Source of the DNA: Ceratobasidium sp. AG-K
Taxonomy: Eukaryota; Basidiomycota; Agaricomycetes; Cantharellales; Ceratobasidiaceae
Assembly (NCBI GenBank): GCA_037039685.1
Contig: JAWNGF010000002.1
Span: 4,154,001 to 4,218,000 of the forward strand
Length of the DNA: 64,000 nt
Direction of reading: 5' to 3'
Part shown: positions 44,245 through 56,330 of the stretch, piece by piece
Numbering within the stretch: the stretch's first letter is position 1
How the letters are laid out: each line of letters starts with the position of its first letter
Made by a program: the position numbers and the translations under genes
Notes under the pieces: generated by a model
Told to the model about the DNA's origin: nothing
The model's database searches: none
Seen by the model: only the letters and a program-made list of their open reading frames with translations

Positions 44245-45715
44245 TTCTTCAGGTTGTTTTACACTGTACTTTAGGTAGTGTAAGGCTGGTTTCTTCGAGG
44301 TAACAGCCGATCAGGACAGTGGTCGTGGGTTACAGGATGAGAGTTGCCACTTACACAGTATAGCCACACGGTATTCCTAATCGGACACAGCCCCGAGAGG
44401 TACACTTACTACACATTTCACCCACGTCAAGACCCATTCTACTAGGACCCATACATCAACACCTACCTCCTTGTAAGCCCTAATCCAGGATCGCAACCAA
44501 CTTTCGCTATAACATTTGTCCAGACCACCAAGATCCTCAGTGCGGGAGCGCCTTATTAGCTGTGGATAGTCTTTATGTAATCTGTTTGGCCTGCGCAAAA
44601 TTTTCAAAACATATTATGGCTTGCATTGCCGGTTGATTGTCCCCCCACAACTACTGGTTGTTAGCAGGAAGCACGCGTAACATTGTTAACTAATGCCATT
44701 ATTGAATCCTCATTAATTTTGTATTTAAGCATGTGTGATACAATCGCACAGGCCATGAAGGACGGAAGTTGCCACCTAACCAAACCCGGACCCCTCAGAG
44801 TCCAAGCTATTCCTAATTGTGACTATCTCGACAGCATGTAGCGGCGTGGTTTCAGGATCGATGTGCGTGAGGCTCCTATATTCAGCCGGCTATGATATCG
44901 CGGGGAAGTTGAATGCGCACGAAGGCTATCCAGGTCGACGCCTCATCCGAAAGGGGTCCAAGGTAATTTACGCCTGCCGAGGTGTGCCGCAAACTGGTCC
45001 AATTGGCATATAGAAAGAATAAGGTTGGCGGGGAGCCTTTGGATGTGTTACGAAAACAATGTTGTTTGTCACATGTAGGCCATTGTAGGAAGTTCTGTGG
45101 GTGGCAATCGAAGCCCCTGGGGAAAATGAACCATTATGGTGCCATTATGGCATTGGTCAATTTCTTCCTACACAATGAGAGAGCGAAAGCAATATTCTGT
45201 GGCGGGGTCGTCTTCCGTTGATATCGGTATGATCACTGACAGTGGATGGGACCTCGACTTCACTCCCCGGGACAAGCGCCAAAGATCGAGGGTTTCGAGT
45301 CTCGCGATTTGAGCCTGGGATGCAGAGATTGATGCGCGTACGGGATTAAGGCTGTTTCAGCTATCTAGCATATTTAAAGTCTCACTCGAGACAAACACGA
45401 CGAGGACTTATTGTGAAGGGTGCAGGGGTATATGGATGTCCTAGGCGGTGACCGTAGAATAGCTGGGCAGTGTGGTTTTGTTTACATCTGTGGACAGTTT
45501 GAGCAAATTTAGTATTATTTACAACGGAAGACTTCGAAGCCAGATCTCTATTGATCGGACAAGATGATCGGCGGACACCTCTGGTCATGTGACGACAACA
45601 GGTGAGACCTGGATGGGCCCAAACAATAGACGGGCAAGGCAGATATCATCCCAGCGGGGAGAAGGACTGGGTTTATTCAATTCCCCCCTCCCCGCTCCCC
45701 TCCTCCGACGGCGCC
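44245..45715. other. Divergent spacer upstream of the STE3 gene
   Basis: 1.5 kb between oppositely oriented genes. I looked for a short pheromone precursor ending in a Cys-aliphatic-aliphatic-Ala box on both strands and found none. A CT-rich patch precedes the STE3 ATG (45682-45706). Confidence 0.45.
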
Positions 45716-47125
45716 ATGAATTTCTACCCAGTCTATCCGATCGTATGCGGTTTGGCGATCATCGCAGTTCTGCTGCCCCTGCCATGGCATTTGAAAGCTA
45801 GAAATACCGGCACTCTTCTTTACATTGCCTGGACGCTCATCGGTAACATTATGTTCATGGTCAATACCACTGTTTGGCATCGTAATGTTATCAATCACGC
45901 GCCTGTCTGGTGCGATATCTGTACGTTCTGCGCTATCAACCTCTGCGCGAGCTAATTGGCCCGATCGACATTAGCTGTCAAGCTCAATATTGGACTGAGT
46001 GTCGGTCTCACCGCCTCCTCGCTATGCATCAATCGGAGGTTGTACAACATTGCAACGATCAAGTCTGTTTCGATTTCTGCCAAACACGTAGGTGGCTCAA
46101 TTTCCTGAGTCTGCATACACTGACTGTTTCGCAGAAACGGAATCAAGCGATTATTGACTTGCTCCTCGGTGTTGGGCTACCATGCCTGGTCATGGTCTTG
46201 TGTAGGTGCTTCCTTGCTACTTATATTCCCCGGCTTATGCTAGTTGCAGCCTACATCGTTCAAGGCCAACGCTACAACCTCGTTGAGGACGTTGGATGCT
46301 GGCCAAGTGAGTAGATCCAACTCAGTCGAGTGGGTGATATCTAATAGCTTGCATTCCAGACGTCTATAACAGCCTTCTCTCGTATGCTTTGGTTTGGATG
46401 TGGCCAATCGTAATTAGCTGCGCTTCTTTCATCTATTGCGGTACGTTATACTCCTCAGCTCGATGACCATCTTACTTAACCTCCTTCAGCCCTATCCATC
46501 CGTGCGTTCCTAAAGACTCGCCAACAATTCAACCAGATTCTGAGTAACTCGCACTCGGGCGTCAACATGAGCCGATACTTCCGTCTCATGGCACTCGCGT
46601 CGACCGAAATGGTGTTCTCTCTGCCATTTGCCATATTTTTCTTCGTCAACAACCTGAGGAACGGAGTCCAGCCATGGGTCTCTTGGGACGACTTGAAGTA
46701 CAGGTTCTCCGACATTCAGCTATGGCCGTCGATTCTCGTCGAGGCCTCTGGAAACGGTGTTATCGGATTCTACATTATGTTGTGGGCCGTCCCCGCCGGA
46801 GGATTCATTTTCTTCATTTACTTTGGGCTCGGAGGGGAGACATTTGCGGATTACAAGCGGATCTTCTGGGGCCTCGTTGCGCCTTTGGGACTCAAGCCTC
46901 GTCCGGCCAAGACTCAACCGTGAGTTTGATTTCTTTTGACTTTTGGTGTCTCTTACTGACAAACCGAATAGAACCTACCAGGGCCGAACAATCACTTCGA
47001 GCGTTGGAGCAACCGAGTCTCAGGCGCATACCCAAGTCCTATCTCTCCCCGACTTGGACGACACGTTGGAAAAATCAAGTGTGGACGACGACTTGGAGGC
47101 AGGAAAACCCAAGTCGCGTCAATGA
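45716..47125 (+). CDS. STE3: STE3-type pheromone receptor (GPCR)
   Basis: Seven-TM receptor start MNFYPVYPIVCGLAIIAVLL, in an exon that ends WCDI. Further exons carry KLNIGLSVGLTASSLCINRR, LYNIATIKSVSI, IDLLLGVGLPCLVMVL, YIVQGQRYNLVEDVGCWP, LLSYALVWMWPIVISCASF and RAFLKTRQQFNQILSN. The sequence continues with SRYFRLMALASTEMVFSLPF, the GNGVIGFYIMLWAVP region and an acidic tail ending GKPKSRQ. The LPWHLKARNTGTLLYI, GCWP and MNRYFRLM-type motifs are diagnostic of fungal STE3 (class D) receptors. They bind lipid-modified peptide pheromone at the B mating locus, or act as non-mating-type paralogs. Six short introns. No defect seen. No pheromone gene was found beside it. Confidence 0.93.
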
Positions 47126-47390
47126 TATGTTTACCATGATTTTGTACACTCGATTTATGCGGTTTGTTTGGGCAGATCTGTTGGATTATCTTGTTGTAGC
47201 ACATTCTTTGATTTTCGATTTTTATTTTCTTTTGTAAATTCAGTGTACGTATTGTCAATGTAGCTTGATGTCAACCCAAAGTTTGTCTAAGATTGCGGGA
47301 GTGTCGGGAACTGCTTGCCGACTCGCGACGTAAGCACGTGAACCGGGGTCTTACTCATCAACCGCCCAAGGCCACTTGAGGTTCACGACC

Positions 47391-47966
47391 ATGGCCTCTA
47401 CATATTACGAATTTTACCGTGGCTCCTCGTTAGTATATTCTTCCCTTCAGATGTTAATAAGCTAAGCCTATTAATGCCAGCATCGGGATTGCCCTGACCG
47501 ACTCTCTCGATGAGCTTATTACGAGTGGGAGCATCACTCCACAACTGGCAATGAAGGTTTTGGCTCAGGTGAGTATCCAAGGTAGATTCTAATTGTGTGC
47601 TAAACCTACGCCTTTCACAATAGTTCGACAAGTCGCTTGCGGATACATTGGTGAAACATGTCAAGGTCAAGACGAATCTCAAGGTCAGCCTTCCTTGGTC
47701 CAACTGGCGCCACGGTTTTGCTGAACACTCTGTCACACTTTCTTTGCATGCTTCCTCTGCTCACCTACGCAACACCTTCACCCACCCTCTCCCCTTCGCC
47801 AAACAAACAGGGGCACCTGTCAACCTACCGCCTGTGCGACGAAGTCTGGACGTTTATAGTCAAAAACCCGACGTTCAAGATGGAGTCCAACGAAGTTGTT
47901 AGCGCCCAAAAGATCAAGATTGTCGCATGCAAGAATGGTGACGCCCAAGATCCTGGGAAGAAGTAG
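47391..47966 (+). CDS. TOA2: Transcription factor IIA gamma (small) subunit
   Basis: Four exons give about 112 residues. The N-terminus is [20 protein letters not shown], then [35 protein letters not shown] and, after the last intron (donor at 47684), [18 protein letters not shown] and [10 protein letters not shown]. This is the standard TFIIA-gamma sequence, a four-helix bundle plus beta-barrel that stabilises TBP on the TATA box. Length and all blocks fit the family. The first intron starts within the SS codons at 47429. It lies 265 bp downstream of the STE3 gene in the same orientation. Confidence 0.95.
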
Positions 47967-50330
47967 GCAGTGCGCTTGTTGTTGGGGAGACGGGGCTGGT
48001 TAGACTGGCTATGTGGTCAGTCTTGGGACTCATTCTTTGCCCTCTCCTTTGTCTGCCTCGGCTGATAATTCTTGGCTTATTGGATGATGATGTTGAGAAG
48101 TCATACTCGCCTCTTTGCCTCTATTTTCCACTTACTTCATTCATGGCTTACTTCTAGTCGTCATTGATAGTTCAAAACTGTATCGCTATGCACAACACGT
48201 ATCAGTCACACCATGTTGAGTGATTAGATAACACTTGAGCAGAGGGGGTATGAGCTTTGGCAAGTGCAACGTCGGTCAGTGTTGAGCACGTTTATCGTGT
48301 GAAGATCGAGGTGGGGACTGTGGCAAGGACTCTCCATAGCATGTTCAGAGTTGCGCAGTCTGGTACTGGTAAGTCCAGTCGGGGCATGGCCGGGTGGAGC
48401 CCGAAAACTGCCATGTGATTCGTCCATGTTGGCGGGCGTCGCGCTCTGACGGCGGTTGGTACAAGACTTTTTTAGGAAACTATAACAGTGCATCCAGCGT
48501 ACTCTCTCGGTTGCTATGTGATACGACGCCAAGATCAAGCAGTTGAGCGCCGTCGTCACTCGAAAACTATTTTTCGATCATCACTTGCTCAAACCCAGCG
48601 ATCTCCTTTGAATCTTCGACTAGACTCTTTCCGTGATATATTTCTGCGAGGATCGAGACCATCGAGGGTTACTATTAGTCATCAACATGACACATCGTCG
48701 ATCCCGTTTGTTACTCGAGTGGGTGTGTGGAAGTTTACGCGATAGTGTACAAGTTCCGTCCACGGCGAGATGTTCATCGGAGGTAACATTGTCTTTCGGC
48801 TCCAAGCCTTGTATCTACTGCAACACGGCCCGGCTGTGGGACAGACATAAGTAAAGTACAGATGGCAGCTAACGGGCAGGTCTCCCAACGCAACTGGAAT
48901 CTACGGGTTCTGGGGGTCGACCTAATTCGACTCGTAATTGGCAGCGAGGGATCTTTCCTCGCGTTGGAACGACGCCCAAGCACCGATTAAGAAAACTTTC
49001 AATAGCACGAGCGGACTCGGAAATAGGTCTCGGGTCGACGCTTGTCCCTTGCTCTGAACAATCAGCTCGGCTCCGAGTCTCACAACGCTCCGCCCCCAAG
49101 GGCAAAATCCGAGCAATCCATCTCGCCTTACTTGACCGAGTTCGAGGTCTACATTCAGCGGACGAGGGAGTGGCTGACGGTAAAAAAAATTCTACGTTGC
49201 CCATCTTGGTTCCAGTCAAGTTCAGTCGCCCAAGAGGTATTACTATTTCCAGCAACGAGACACATCAACTTGGCTCGACGGAAACTCGGATCCGACTGAA
49301 AATCGGGCCAGTATGCTGTACCTAGTTGCTCATATGCCTGCGCCCGCGGACCGACAAAACAACCCGAACGAATAATGATATGGCCGTGATTTACGTTTTC
49401 CGTCCGTATCTGGCTTGCACATTTCGAAAACCATTATCTTGAGGCTGGATGACGACGAGCAAACAAATGGTCTCGTACCCTACCGCAACAATCCAACGCA
49501 TATACCCCCAATCCTATCATCCAAATAACCTCGGAGACTTTTCGCCTAATGACCTCGGATCGAAAGCTCGAGGCGATGACAGCGTCGATCTGTACATCCC
49601 GAATTCGTCGCGCGAAGTGGAGAAGTTTGCTGCATTTGGACAAAAGATGCGCCGAGACATGTGAGCCCGAGTTTTCATTTGTCCATTATCAACCGAGGTA
49701 GATCCTACTTCATTGCCATGTGTTTCACTCGGTCGTTGGTTGGCGCAGCCGGGTCCGAGACTCCCCGTTCGGTAGTAGAATGCCCATCCTCAATAAGGAT
49801 TGCCTACCTCGGAGCGACGCGCTTGTTCGCATAGTCACGTTTCGCCCACCGGGACGCTGCATTAGAACCCCCCAAGCCGAGGCCGCCTCGACTCGGGGGT
49901 CGATCCCCCACAAAACTCGGTTCCTCAATCGAACGCACACTCAATCATTCCGCTTGTCACTCAATAGAGTTACAACAAAGGATCACCGCTTCTTTCATTC
50001 ATCAACCGATTCACCCAATTAGACTCGCAAATCGGGCACCCGCCCCTCCCTATCCAAAATCCACGCTCACACAAAGTTACGCACAGCATAATCCATAATT
50101 CGGTACAGAATCAATCCAGCACCAACGAAAAAAAAGAACGAACCACACAAGAAGTACCATACGACAGAACGAGTCGTCTGGTTGGGCAGTGTCATGATCA
50201 TGTAAGTGTCGTGGGCATGAGCATGTCTTGTACGCATGATTCGCACTGTTGACCATAAAGAAGAAATAAACATCCAAAGCAGGAAAGCGCGAGAGCAAAA
50301 AGGTGTCCGTTAAAGTCCGAGCCGCCGGGA
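47967..50330. other. 2.4-kb spacer, no gene recognised
   Basis: Lies downstream of TFIIA-gamma and downstream of the minus-strand RRM gene. Frames of 60-130 codons exist on both strands, but none shows a domain, a splice-linked continuation or repeat structure. Confidence 0.45.
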
Positions 50331-52180
50331 CTAGTCGTCCAAGCCGGCGAGGCCAACCGTGAGCGCGACCTCGCCCACATGACCCAACTTCAAGTCGAGA
50401 CCCGACTCCTGGGCGTGTTCGCCGCGCATATTCTTGCTCTCGTCGTCGTGGCGGGGCGTGGCAATCGTCGCCATCGTGGGAGTGCGTCCGGCACTGGTAA
50501 ACGTGAGCGCCGGCGAGACAGGGCTCATGCTTCCGTCCGAGCCCGATCCAGACCGCGAGCGTGGAGAAAACGCCGCGTCGAGCTCGAGCGGGACCATGTG
50601 ACGCTCCGACCCGATTGGGCTCGAACGCTCCGACCCAACGGCGCCGCGTCCCGTCGCGTAAATCGGCCCAGGCTCCCTGTGCATCTCGTCAATCACCGCC
50701 AATCCCCTGTAAGAAACAACATACCGATCTGAAACAGCTCGAGGGCGGGGCGCACCAACATCGCGGGGCGCATGGATGCTGGCAATCATTCCAGCGCTCG
50801 ATCCAGTGGGAGTCGAAACGGCACGGCGCCCGGAAAATGCCTGAGCAGCGCTGCGAATCGACGGGACGCCCAGGCCAACCGGGTGCTGGCCAGCAGCAGG
50901 TGCGCGACCAGGCTGCACCTCGAACGCATTGTCGTCCTAGCCAAGTCAGACACAGACTAAACATAAGCATAGAACTCACATTATGATTGTCAATGACCGT
51001 AAGGTTGAGACTATACGACCAGCCGGGAAAGTGGAACCCATTCAGCTTGTTTTGGACCTCGCGAGCAGCACTCAGCGAGCCCAGCCTAAAAACGTTAGCA
51101 AGCATCAACCCCTAAACAGTGCACGTACCTCATCACCCCCGAAATGCTATTAGGAAGCCCACCAGCTCCATGAACCTGGCACACACGACTATCCAAAATC
51201 TTGTGGGGCGAAAACAGCGCCTCGAGCTCAACGTCTTGGAGATGCAGCGGGAGCCTAGACACATGTCAGCCAAGGACGCATACACACCGCCCGACTCACC
51301 CCTGAACAAAGACATCCGCCGGAGCCTGGAGCAACGCGTTAGGATCTTCGAGAACTGTCTCAAGTGACGAACGAGCGCCGCTAAATTTGGGGCGCGCAGG
51401 AGCTTGGAGGACAGGCGCCGAGGCTACACGGGCGCGCCACATGTCGTCGGCGTTGGAGGTGCGGGAAACGACCGACTGGGGCGTATTGGCAGCCAAAAAG
51501 CGGTTAGAGCTGTCGAATAGGCTCAGACGTTCCATGCGTTTCTCAAAAGCATCGCTCAGCTGCGAGTCGGTCGACGGCTGGGGAATCTTCTGGGTCTAGG
51601 ACGAGTCAGCAAGGGTAGTCATGAATAGGGGTATCTCACCTTGGCAAACGACGGATGGAGATCGCTATACTGGCGAAGCGAAACAATGCACCGACGAGCC
51701 GAGTCGATATCCGCAAACAAGACAAAGCCATATGTCCTGCGCCACGTTAGCCAAGCTAATAGCAAGACGAAAGACTTACGAAGGCTCGGGGGTGTTGAGG
51801 CGGTCAAACGTGCGGACACTCGTGATAGGGCCAAACTCGGAGCAGAGATCGTACAGCTGCGACGTGGAAAAGAACGTAGGAAGACCGTTGATGTACACGT
51901 TCGACGTGTGCTGGGGGTTGAATAGGGGGTCCGTGCGTCCTCCCACGCGCTGGGCCAGAGCAGCGGCTACGCGAGTCAGCCAAGTCACAATCAGATCAGT
52001 CGACTCACCACTCGGAAGCGTCGCGTTGGCAGCGAGGTCGGCATATGTGCCAATCGTGCCATGGGCAGGTGCACCCACTGCACGCCACGTCGTCGGCGGA
52101 GACATCAGCAACGAGCGCGAGTTGCGGTGCAGTTGCTGGATGAGCTGCAGCTGGGGATACGAGGCAATCGGGGCGTCCAT
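50331..52180 (-). CDS. RRM protein of MSSP/RBMS type, paralog B
   Basis: Start taken at MDAPIASYPQLQLIQQ (52180). In-frame ATGs at 52249 and 52261 lie within 30 bp of the CSN5 stop, leaving little room for a 5' UTR. First RRM: SNVYINGLPTFFSTSQLYDL and CSEFGPITSVRTFDR, then YGFVLFADIDSARRCIVSLR and HPSFAK. A middle linker (MERLSLFDSSNRFLAAN, SAPVLQAPARPKFSG) leads to a second, diverged RRM-like unit: LHLQDVELEALFSPHKI, SGVMRLGSLSAAREVQNKL and GWSYSLNLTVIDNHN. The tail is Ser/Arg/Gly-rich (FSPRSRSGSGSDGS) and ends VGLAGLDD. The layout matches paralog A. One intron (42 nt) is in frame. It sits directly behind CSN5 on the same strand. Confidence 0.78.
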
Positions 52181-52277
52181 CGTGGGCAACTGCAGCTCTC
52201 TCAACGCGCCTGCTGCTTTTATGTCTGGCGGGTAGGAGCATCTCCCCATTCGGTCATGCATACATTCATTATATAAT

Positions 52278-53740
52278 CTACACGGCGCCCCCTACCACCC
52301 CCGCCACACGCTTCTCGATCGCCCCTTTCTCGCTCTCCTGACCAGGCCGCGTCCCAAACACAATATCCTTGAGCATCTGCGCAATAAGTCCGTGCTGAGC
52401 CTCGCGCGCAATCTTGGTCCTGCTACAAGTCAGCTACGCCCACCAACGCCCACCGACTTACGTATCCTTGACGACCTTGCCCAACGCGCTCTCTTCGCGC
52501 TTGTCCTCTTCGCCCGTCTTGGTCTTGCCTTTGCGGCCCAGCACCTCGTCGGGGATCCCTATAGCCGAAAATACTTCCGTCAAGAATCCCGGTGTAGATC
52601 AGCGCACCCACCTGCAAGCGCCGCGCTGGCCGTCCCACGTTGGTTCAGCGACCCCTGGGCCTTGGCGAGTTTGGCCCCCAAGTCGGTCAACTGCGAGACC
52701 GCGTAGGCTCGGTTCTGAGTCGAGTCAGTCGAGGATCTGCGTGGCCCAGGATCTACGCACCGAGATCAACGGACTCTGGCTGAGCGTGTTGACCCAATAC
52801 TTGTTCCACAGTCGTCCGAGCAGTTCATTGTCCAATCTACGTCATTAGACCAATTTCAGGACATTCACTCCACTCACTTGGTTTTGAACACCGAGACCTC
52901 GAGTGGATAATAGCTATTCGCATGCACCCCAAAGTCCTCAATCTTGCTCAGCGGAATCGACTGGTACTCGGTCGCCTCGGCCGCAGCAGGCTTGTAATCC
53001 GGCGGATACGTCCGAAACGCGCCAATATCCACCTTGCCCGCGCTCACCGTTCGGTTCGGGTCAATCTACTACACTCAGTTCCATATCGAGTAGTCGGGAG
53101 ATGTACGTACCACGACGGCCACAAAAGGATCTTGGAACTGCTGGTTCGTGCTTTGTGTATCAACATCGATGCCCGAGAGCCAACATCCGTACCCGGGATG
53201 CGAATGGTACCACCCGATCAGATTCTCCAACCTCCCCGCCTGCGCACGTTAGATACGTCTCGCCACGAGTGGGCACATACCTTTTCGGACCCTTCTTTAA
53301 AGTTCACCATGTACTCGTTGGCTTCGTTTGCGGCGTTTACGCGCGTCTCCGTACCTATTCACATTAGATTAATTTAATGGATTGGGTGAGACTCACCTTG
53401 TACAGGCAACGCAAACGAATCCATAATAACCATACTCCGATCCGCCGCACGGACCTTTCCCTGCATCATACCCATAATCTCATATATCCCCCCAGACCGC
53501 GCGTGAATGACCATCTTGATAAGTGCAATCACCGAAATATGTACTTTACGAAAATAATGCGGACTACACGAATATTAATTTGGTTCACGATAGACCAGGG
53601 ACTCACTCCTTTTTCCAGGGCGCTTCATTGTCAATCCGGATGGCCTCGGTCCTGTCGTAGACGAGCATCTCGTCGGCGGCGTCAAGCTCCCGCACATCAT
53701 TCGCGAGGTTGAATGTTTTCAGCGCGTCGGCAGATTGCAT
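52278..53740 (-). CDS. CSN5: COP9 signalosome subunit 5 (JAMM deneddylase)
   Basis: Several exons starting [16 protein letters not shown] and ending [15 protein letters not shown], about 365 residues. The MPN+ domain carries the intact JAMM zinc motif: [18 protein letters not shown] with His-x-His and Asp, plus the upstream Glu in [17 protein letters not shown]. Other family blocks are [52 protein letters not shown] and [14 protein letters not shown]5 removes NEDD8 from cullins and so resets SCF ligases, a functional link to the F-box genes in this window. A 5' fragment of this gene, with its promoter, has been copied to 55.8-56.3 kb. Confidence 0.95.
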
Positions 53741-54784
53741 GGTCGTGGCGGACGCGTTAGGGTTGGCGTTGATCGGCAAATGTGGGAGGATGTCACGTGA
53801 TACTGGTGGCGGGTGGCGGGCGAGGTTGAATAGAACTTGCGGCTCACTCGACGTGGTTTTGGGAGCAAACTGCTTAAACCTAGATTACCAGTGGTACGTG
53901 TGGTTGCTGGTTCAAACCAAAGAATTCCGTACAACAAACATCCGAGCCAGTCGGATGCATGGAGTTTAAGTGGTTTACCACATTCCGAGTGCTCAACCCG
54001 AGGGATAGTACTCTGTCATGCGCTTGTTCCCAGATATATGGTGAGGCTATGTATGGTATTAGTAATTGAGTCAATGGCCTGATATGGCTTTCGGCTCCGG
54101 TTCGATGACGCCGTATTGCTATGGTTGGGCTTTTTGTTAAGGAAAATCATGTGGACTGAGCGACCAAAACCGGATATCCCGAGTCTGGCACCAGGAACAT
54201 TTACATCCGCATTGGGTACGTAACTATGGGTCTATCGTTATCACTTGGTCATCATATCTGTTTGACAGATTGACCCTATGGAATCGGTGATGGTGAGTTA
54301 GAGTTGGAATTGATACCTCCAGTAGCCAGGTAACTCAGGCTGGCATGGTCAACCCGTTGGAAGAAACTAAGTATGTTCCATCATTTGATGTCCACATATA
54401 TGCGCACTTTGTTTGGCACAATGCGGATCTCGCAGTTATATTTTTCTTTACATTACTGTCCAAGGGGTAGAATTATTGTCATGATCAATCGGACATGTGC
54501 ATATTTCCAAGTTGGGTATATTGATTGGCCAGCCATCGTCAAAAATCATTCGACTACAGTTCTCACGCGGTTTGCCACACTGAGATGCACGGTTGTTATC
54601 CTTCCCTATGGGGATAAAACAGGTTGGGATACCCAACAGGGTAGCAACTAGTAAACCATTCTAGTGTCTGACAAGTCTTCAAGCCTATCACCCTTCTCTC
54701 GAGAGACTAATGACTAAATTCAAAACGTTACACGGGGACACAACTACCCAAAGAAAGCTTGAAACCGAAGCAATACCCAAGACT
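53741..54784. other. CSN5 promoter region and spacer
   Basis: The first 90 bp (to about 53830) are duplicated at 56250-56330. The remaining 950 bp show no gene or repeat. Confidence 0.5.
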
Positions 54785-55522
54785 CTACAGACATCCCAAA
54801 GTAACCATCGATGGTTCCCATAACGTATAAACCCTCATATTACCGTCAAGTTTGTCAATCTGACCTTCCCCAGCATACGTCTGCACTGCAACTTCCAGCT
54901 GGTCTCCTGGTTGCATTTCGGGGACGTCTTTCCAGCTTACCGTCCTTTGGCGCTCGCAACCTTGGCTGGGGATAAAGCCTGATTGTGATTCCAAAGAAGA
55001 TTCGAAACAGGGCCACTTGCGCTCCGACCCGTCTGGGCTCGTAAGGATAACCTCGCCATCAGGAGTTGGTCGGACAAGGCGAATAATGAAATCGCTCCAA
55101 AGAGTCGCAGTCTGAATATGGCATTTCCGTTCAAGCCCCACAAAGAATTGGGATAGCAGCCAAGTACTCACCACAGAGGCGCAATTTCCAACGTATCGAA
55201 CCGTTACCTCTACCCTCTGCACCCCTACGCTCAACGGAGCACTTCGCATAAACGGCACCATTGCAAGGGGTAACTTGCACATTCTAAACATTCCATGATG
55301 CAACGGTACTGGGATTGGTCTCCGGCAGGTGTAGTTTGAAGATAGTTTCTTGGTTGGGTGAGGAGCGACGAGCTGCACAAACTGAAGTATACATAAGGCT
55401 AGCTCGGTTGGCAGACTGGGTCTACTGGCTGAACCTTGGATGAGCGCAAGGACCAGATGATAGTACTCGACAAGAAGCGTATCCGCGAGTTGAGGGCAAT
55501 ACCGAGCAGCGACTGTCTGCAT
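54785..55522 (-). CDS. Unassigned basidiomycete protein P, copy 1
   Basis: Two exons starting MQTVAARYCPQLADTL and ending EPSMVTLGCL. An intron (donor GTGAGT after GNCASV) joins to TATLWSDFIIRLVRP, giving about 225 residues. The N-terminal half has a short F-box-like stretch (SLPTELALCILQFV), then YTCRRPIPVPLHHGMFRM, KLPLAMVPFMRSAPL and RVEVTVRYVGN. The C-terminal half is beta-rich: PDGSERKWPCFESSLE, QGCERQRTVSWKDVPE, MQPGDQLEVAVQTYAGEG. I do not recognise a named domain in the C-terminal half; a ligand- or protein-binding beta-sandwich is possible. A paralog lies at 57259-57999. No defect seen in either. Confidence 0.7.
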   Translation of the reverse strand: MQTVAARYCPQLADTLLVEYYHLVLALIQGSASRPSLPTELALCILQFVQLVAPHPTKKLSSNYTCRRPIPVPLHHGMFRMCKLPLAMVPFMRSAPLSVGVQRVEVTVRYVGNCASVVSTWLLSQFFVGLERKCHIQTATLWSDFIIRLVRPTPDGEVILTSPDGSERKWPCFESSLESQSGFIPSQGCERQRTVSWKDVPEMQPGDQLEVAVQTYAGEGQIDKLDGNMRVYTLWEPSMVTLGCL

Positions 55523-55842
55523 AATTGGAGAGGGAGGTAACCAAAGCCTGAGAATAATTGTAGGAGTTAAGAGCTCAGAGCGCGCTGTCCTCCTGCGACG
55601 GGGAGCCGAATAAGCCGCTTGTCCGGTCCCGTTTGATCAGAGATAGACCTGCCGGACGTAAGGCATTGTGAACTAAACACAGCTGATAAGGGGGGTCCTC
55701 GTTGGCCCTGGGAATATCTGCGCTGGCATGATGTACAAACGACGAAAGTGAGCATAACCGAGTCGGCAACGCACGAAACCTCCGAGTATGGGATAACAAT
55801 AGACGGAGAAACACCTCCCTAGATCAGCGCTGTCGGCTTCGT

Positions 55843-56330
55843 TGGTGGCGTTTACACACATCTCAGTGCCTAGTCACATTAGAATAATTGAGTGGGATTG
55901 GGTGGGACTTGTACTGGCAACGCAAACGAATTCGTAATCACCATACTCCAATCCGCCGCGCAGGCCTTCACCTACATCGTACCCATAATCTCATATAGCC
56001 ACGGCGCGTGTATCACCATCTTGATAAGCGCGATCACAGGAATATGCACTTTACGGAAATAATGCAGGCTACACCCATATTAACTTAGTACGATAAGTAA
56101 TGGAGGACTCACTCCTTTTTCCAGGGCGCTTCATTGTCAATCCGGATGTCCTCGGCCCTGTCGTAGACGAGCATCTCGCCGGCAACGTCGGGCTTCCGTA
56201 CGTCAGTCGTGAGGTTGAATGTTCTGAGTACGTTGAGAGGATTGCATGGTAGCGGGAACATTTGGGTGGTAATCGGCGAGGGTGGGAGAGTGTCATGTGA
56301 TGCTAGTGGCGCGGGTGGCTACGGACCGAA
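55843..56330 (-). pseudogene. 5' fragment of CSN5 with its promoter (partial duplication)
   Basis: Corresponds to 53318-53830 of the true gene. Shared features are exon 1 with the EMLVYDR and DNEAPWKK coding stretches, the HFRKVHI/ITIL-like exon, the YEIMG region and the intron before the ETRVNA exon. It also contains the promoter words TGTCACGTGAT/TGTCATGTGAT and GTGGCGGGTGG. The copy has the ATG at 56245-56247, a +1 insertion within the first 12 codons followed by a TGA, and no JAMM motif, because it stops before that exon. It therefore cannot make CSN5. It lies upstream of gene P copy 1 on the same strand. Confidence 0.88.

Noticed and set aside
44377..44607. Minus-strand frame with transposase-like looking WLRSWIRAYKEVGV stretch
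   Set aside because: Too short, no DDE residues or terminal repeats; similarity is only an impression.
44622..44636. TGCATTGCCGGT-TGA, a CaaX-like end (Cys-Ile-Ala-Gly) upstream of STE3
   Set aside because: The frame has an ATG only two codons upstream of the Cys, and Gly is not a usual last residue, so it is not a pheromone precursor.
48869..49255. Minus-strand frame of 128 codons in the 2.4-kb spacer
   Set aside because: No domain, codon pattern not convincing, no intron signals linking it to other frames.
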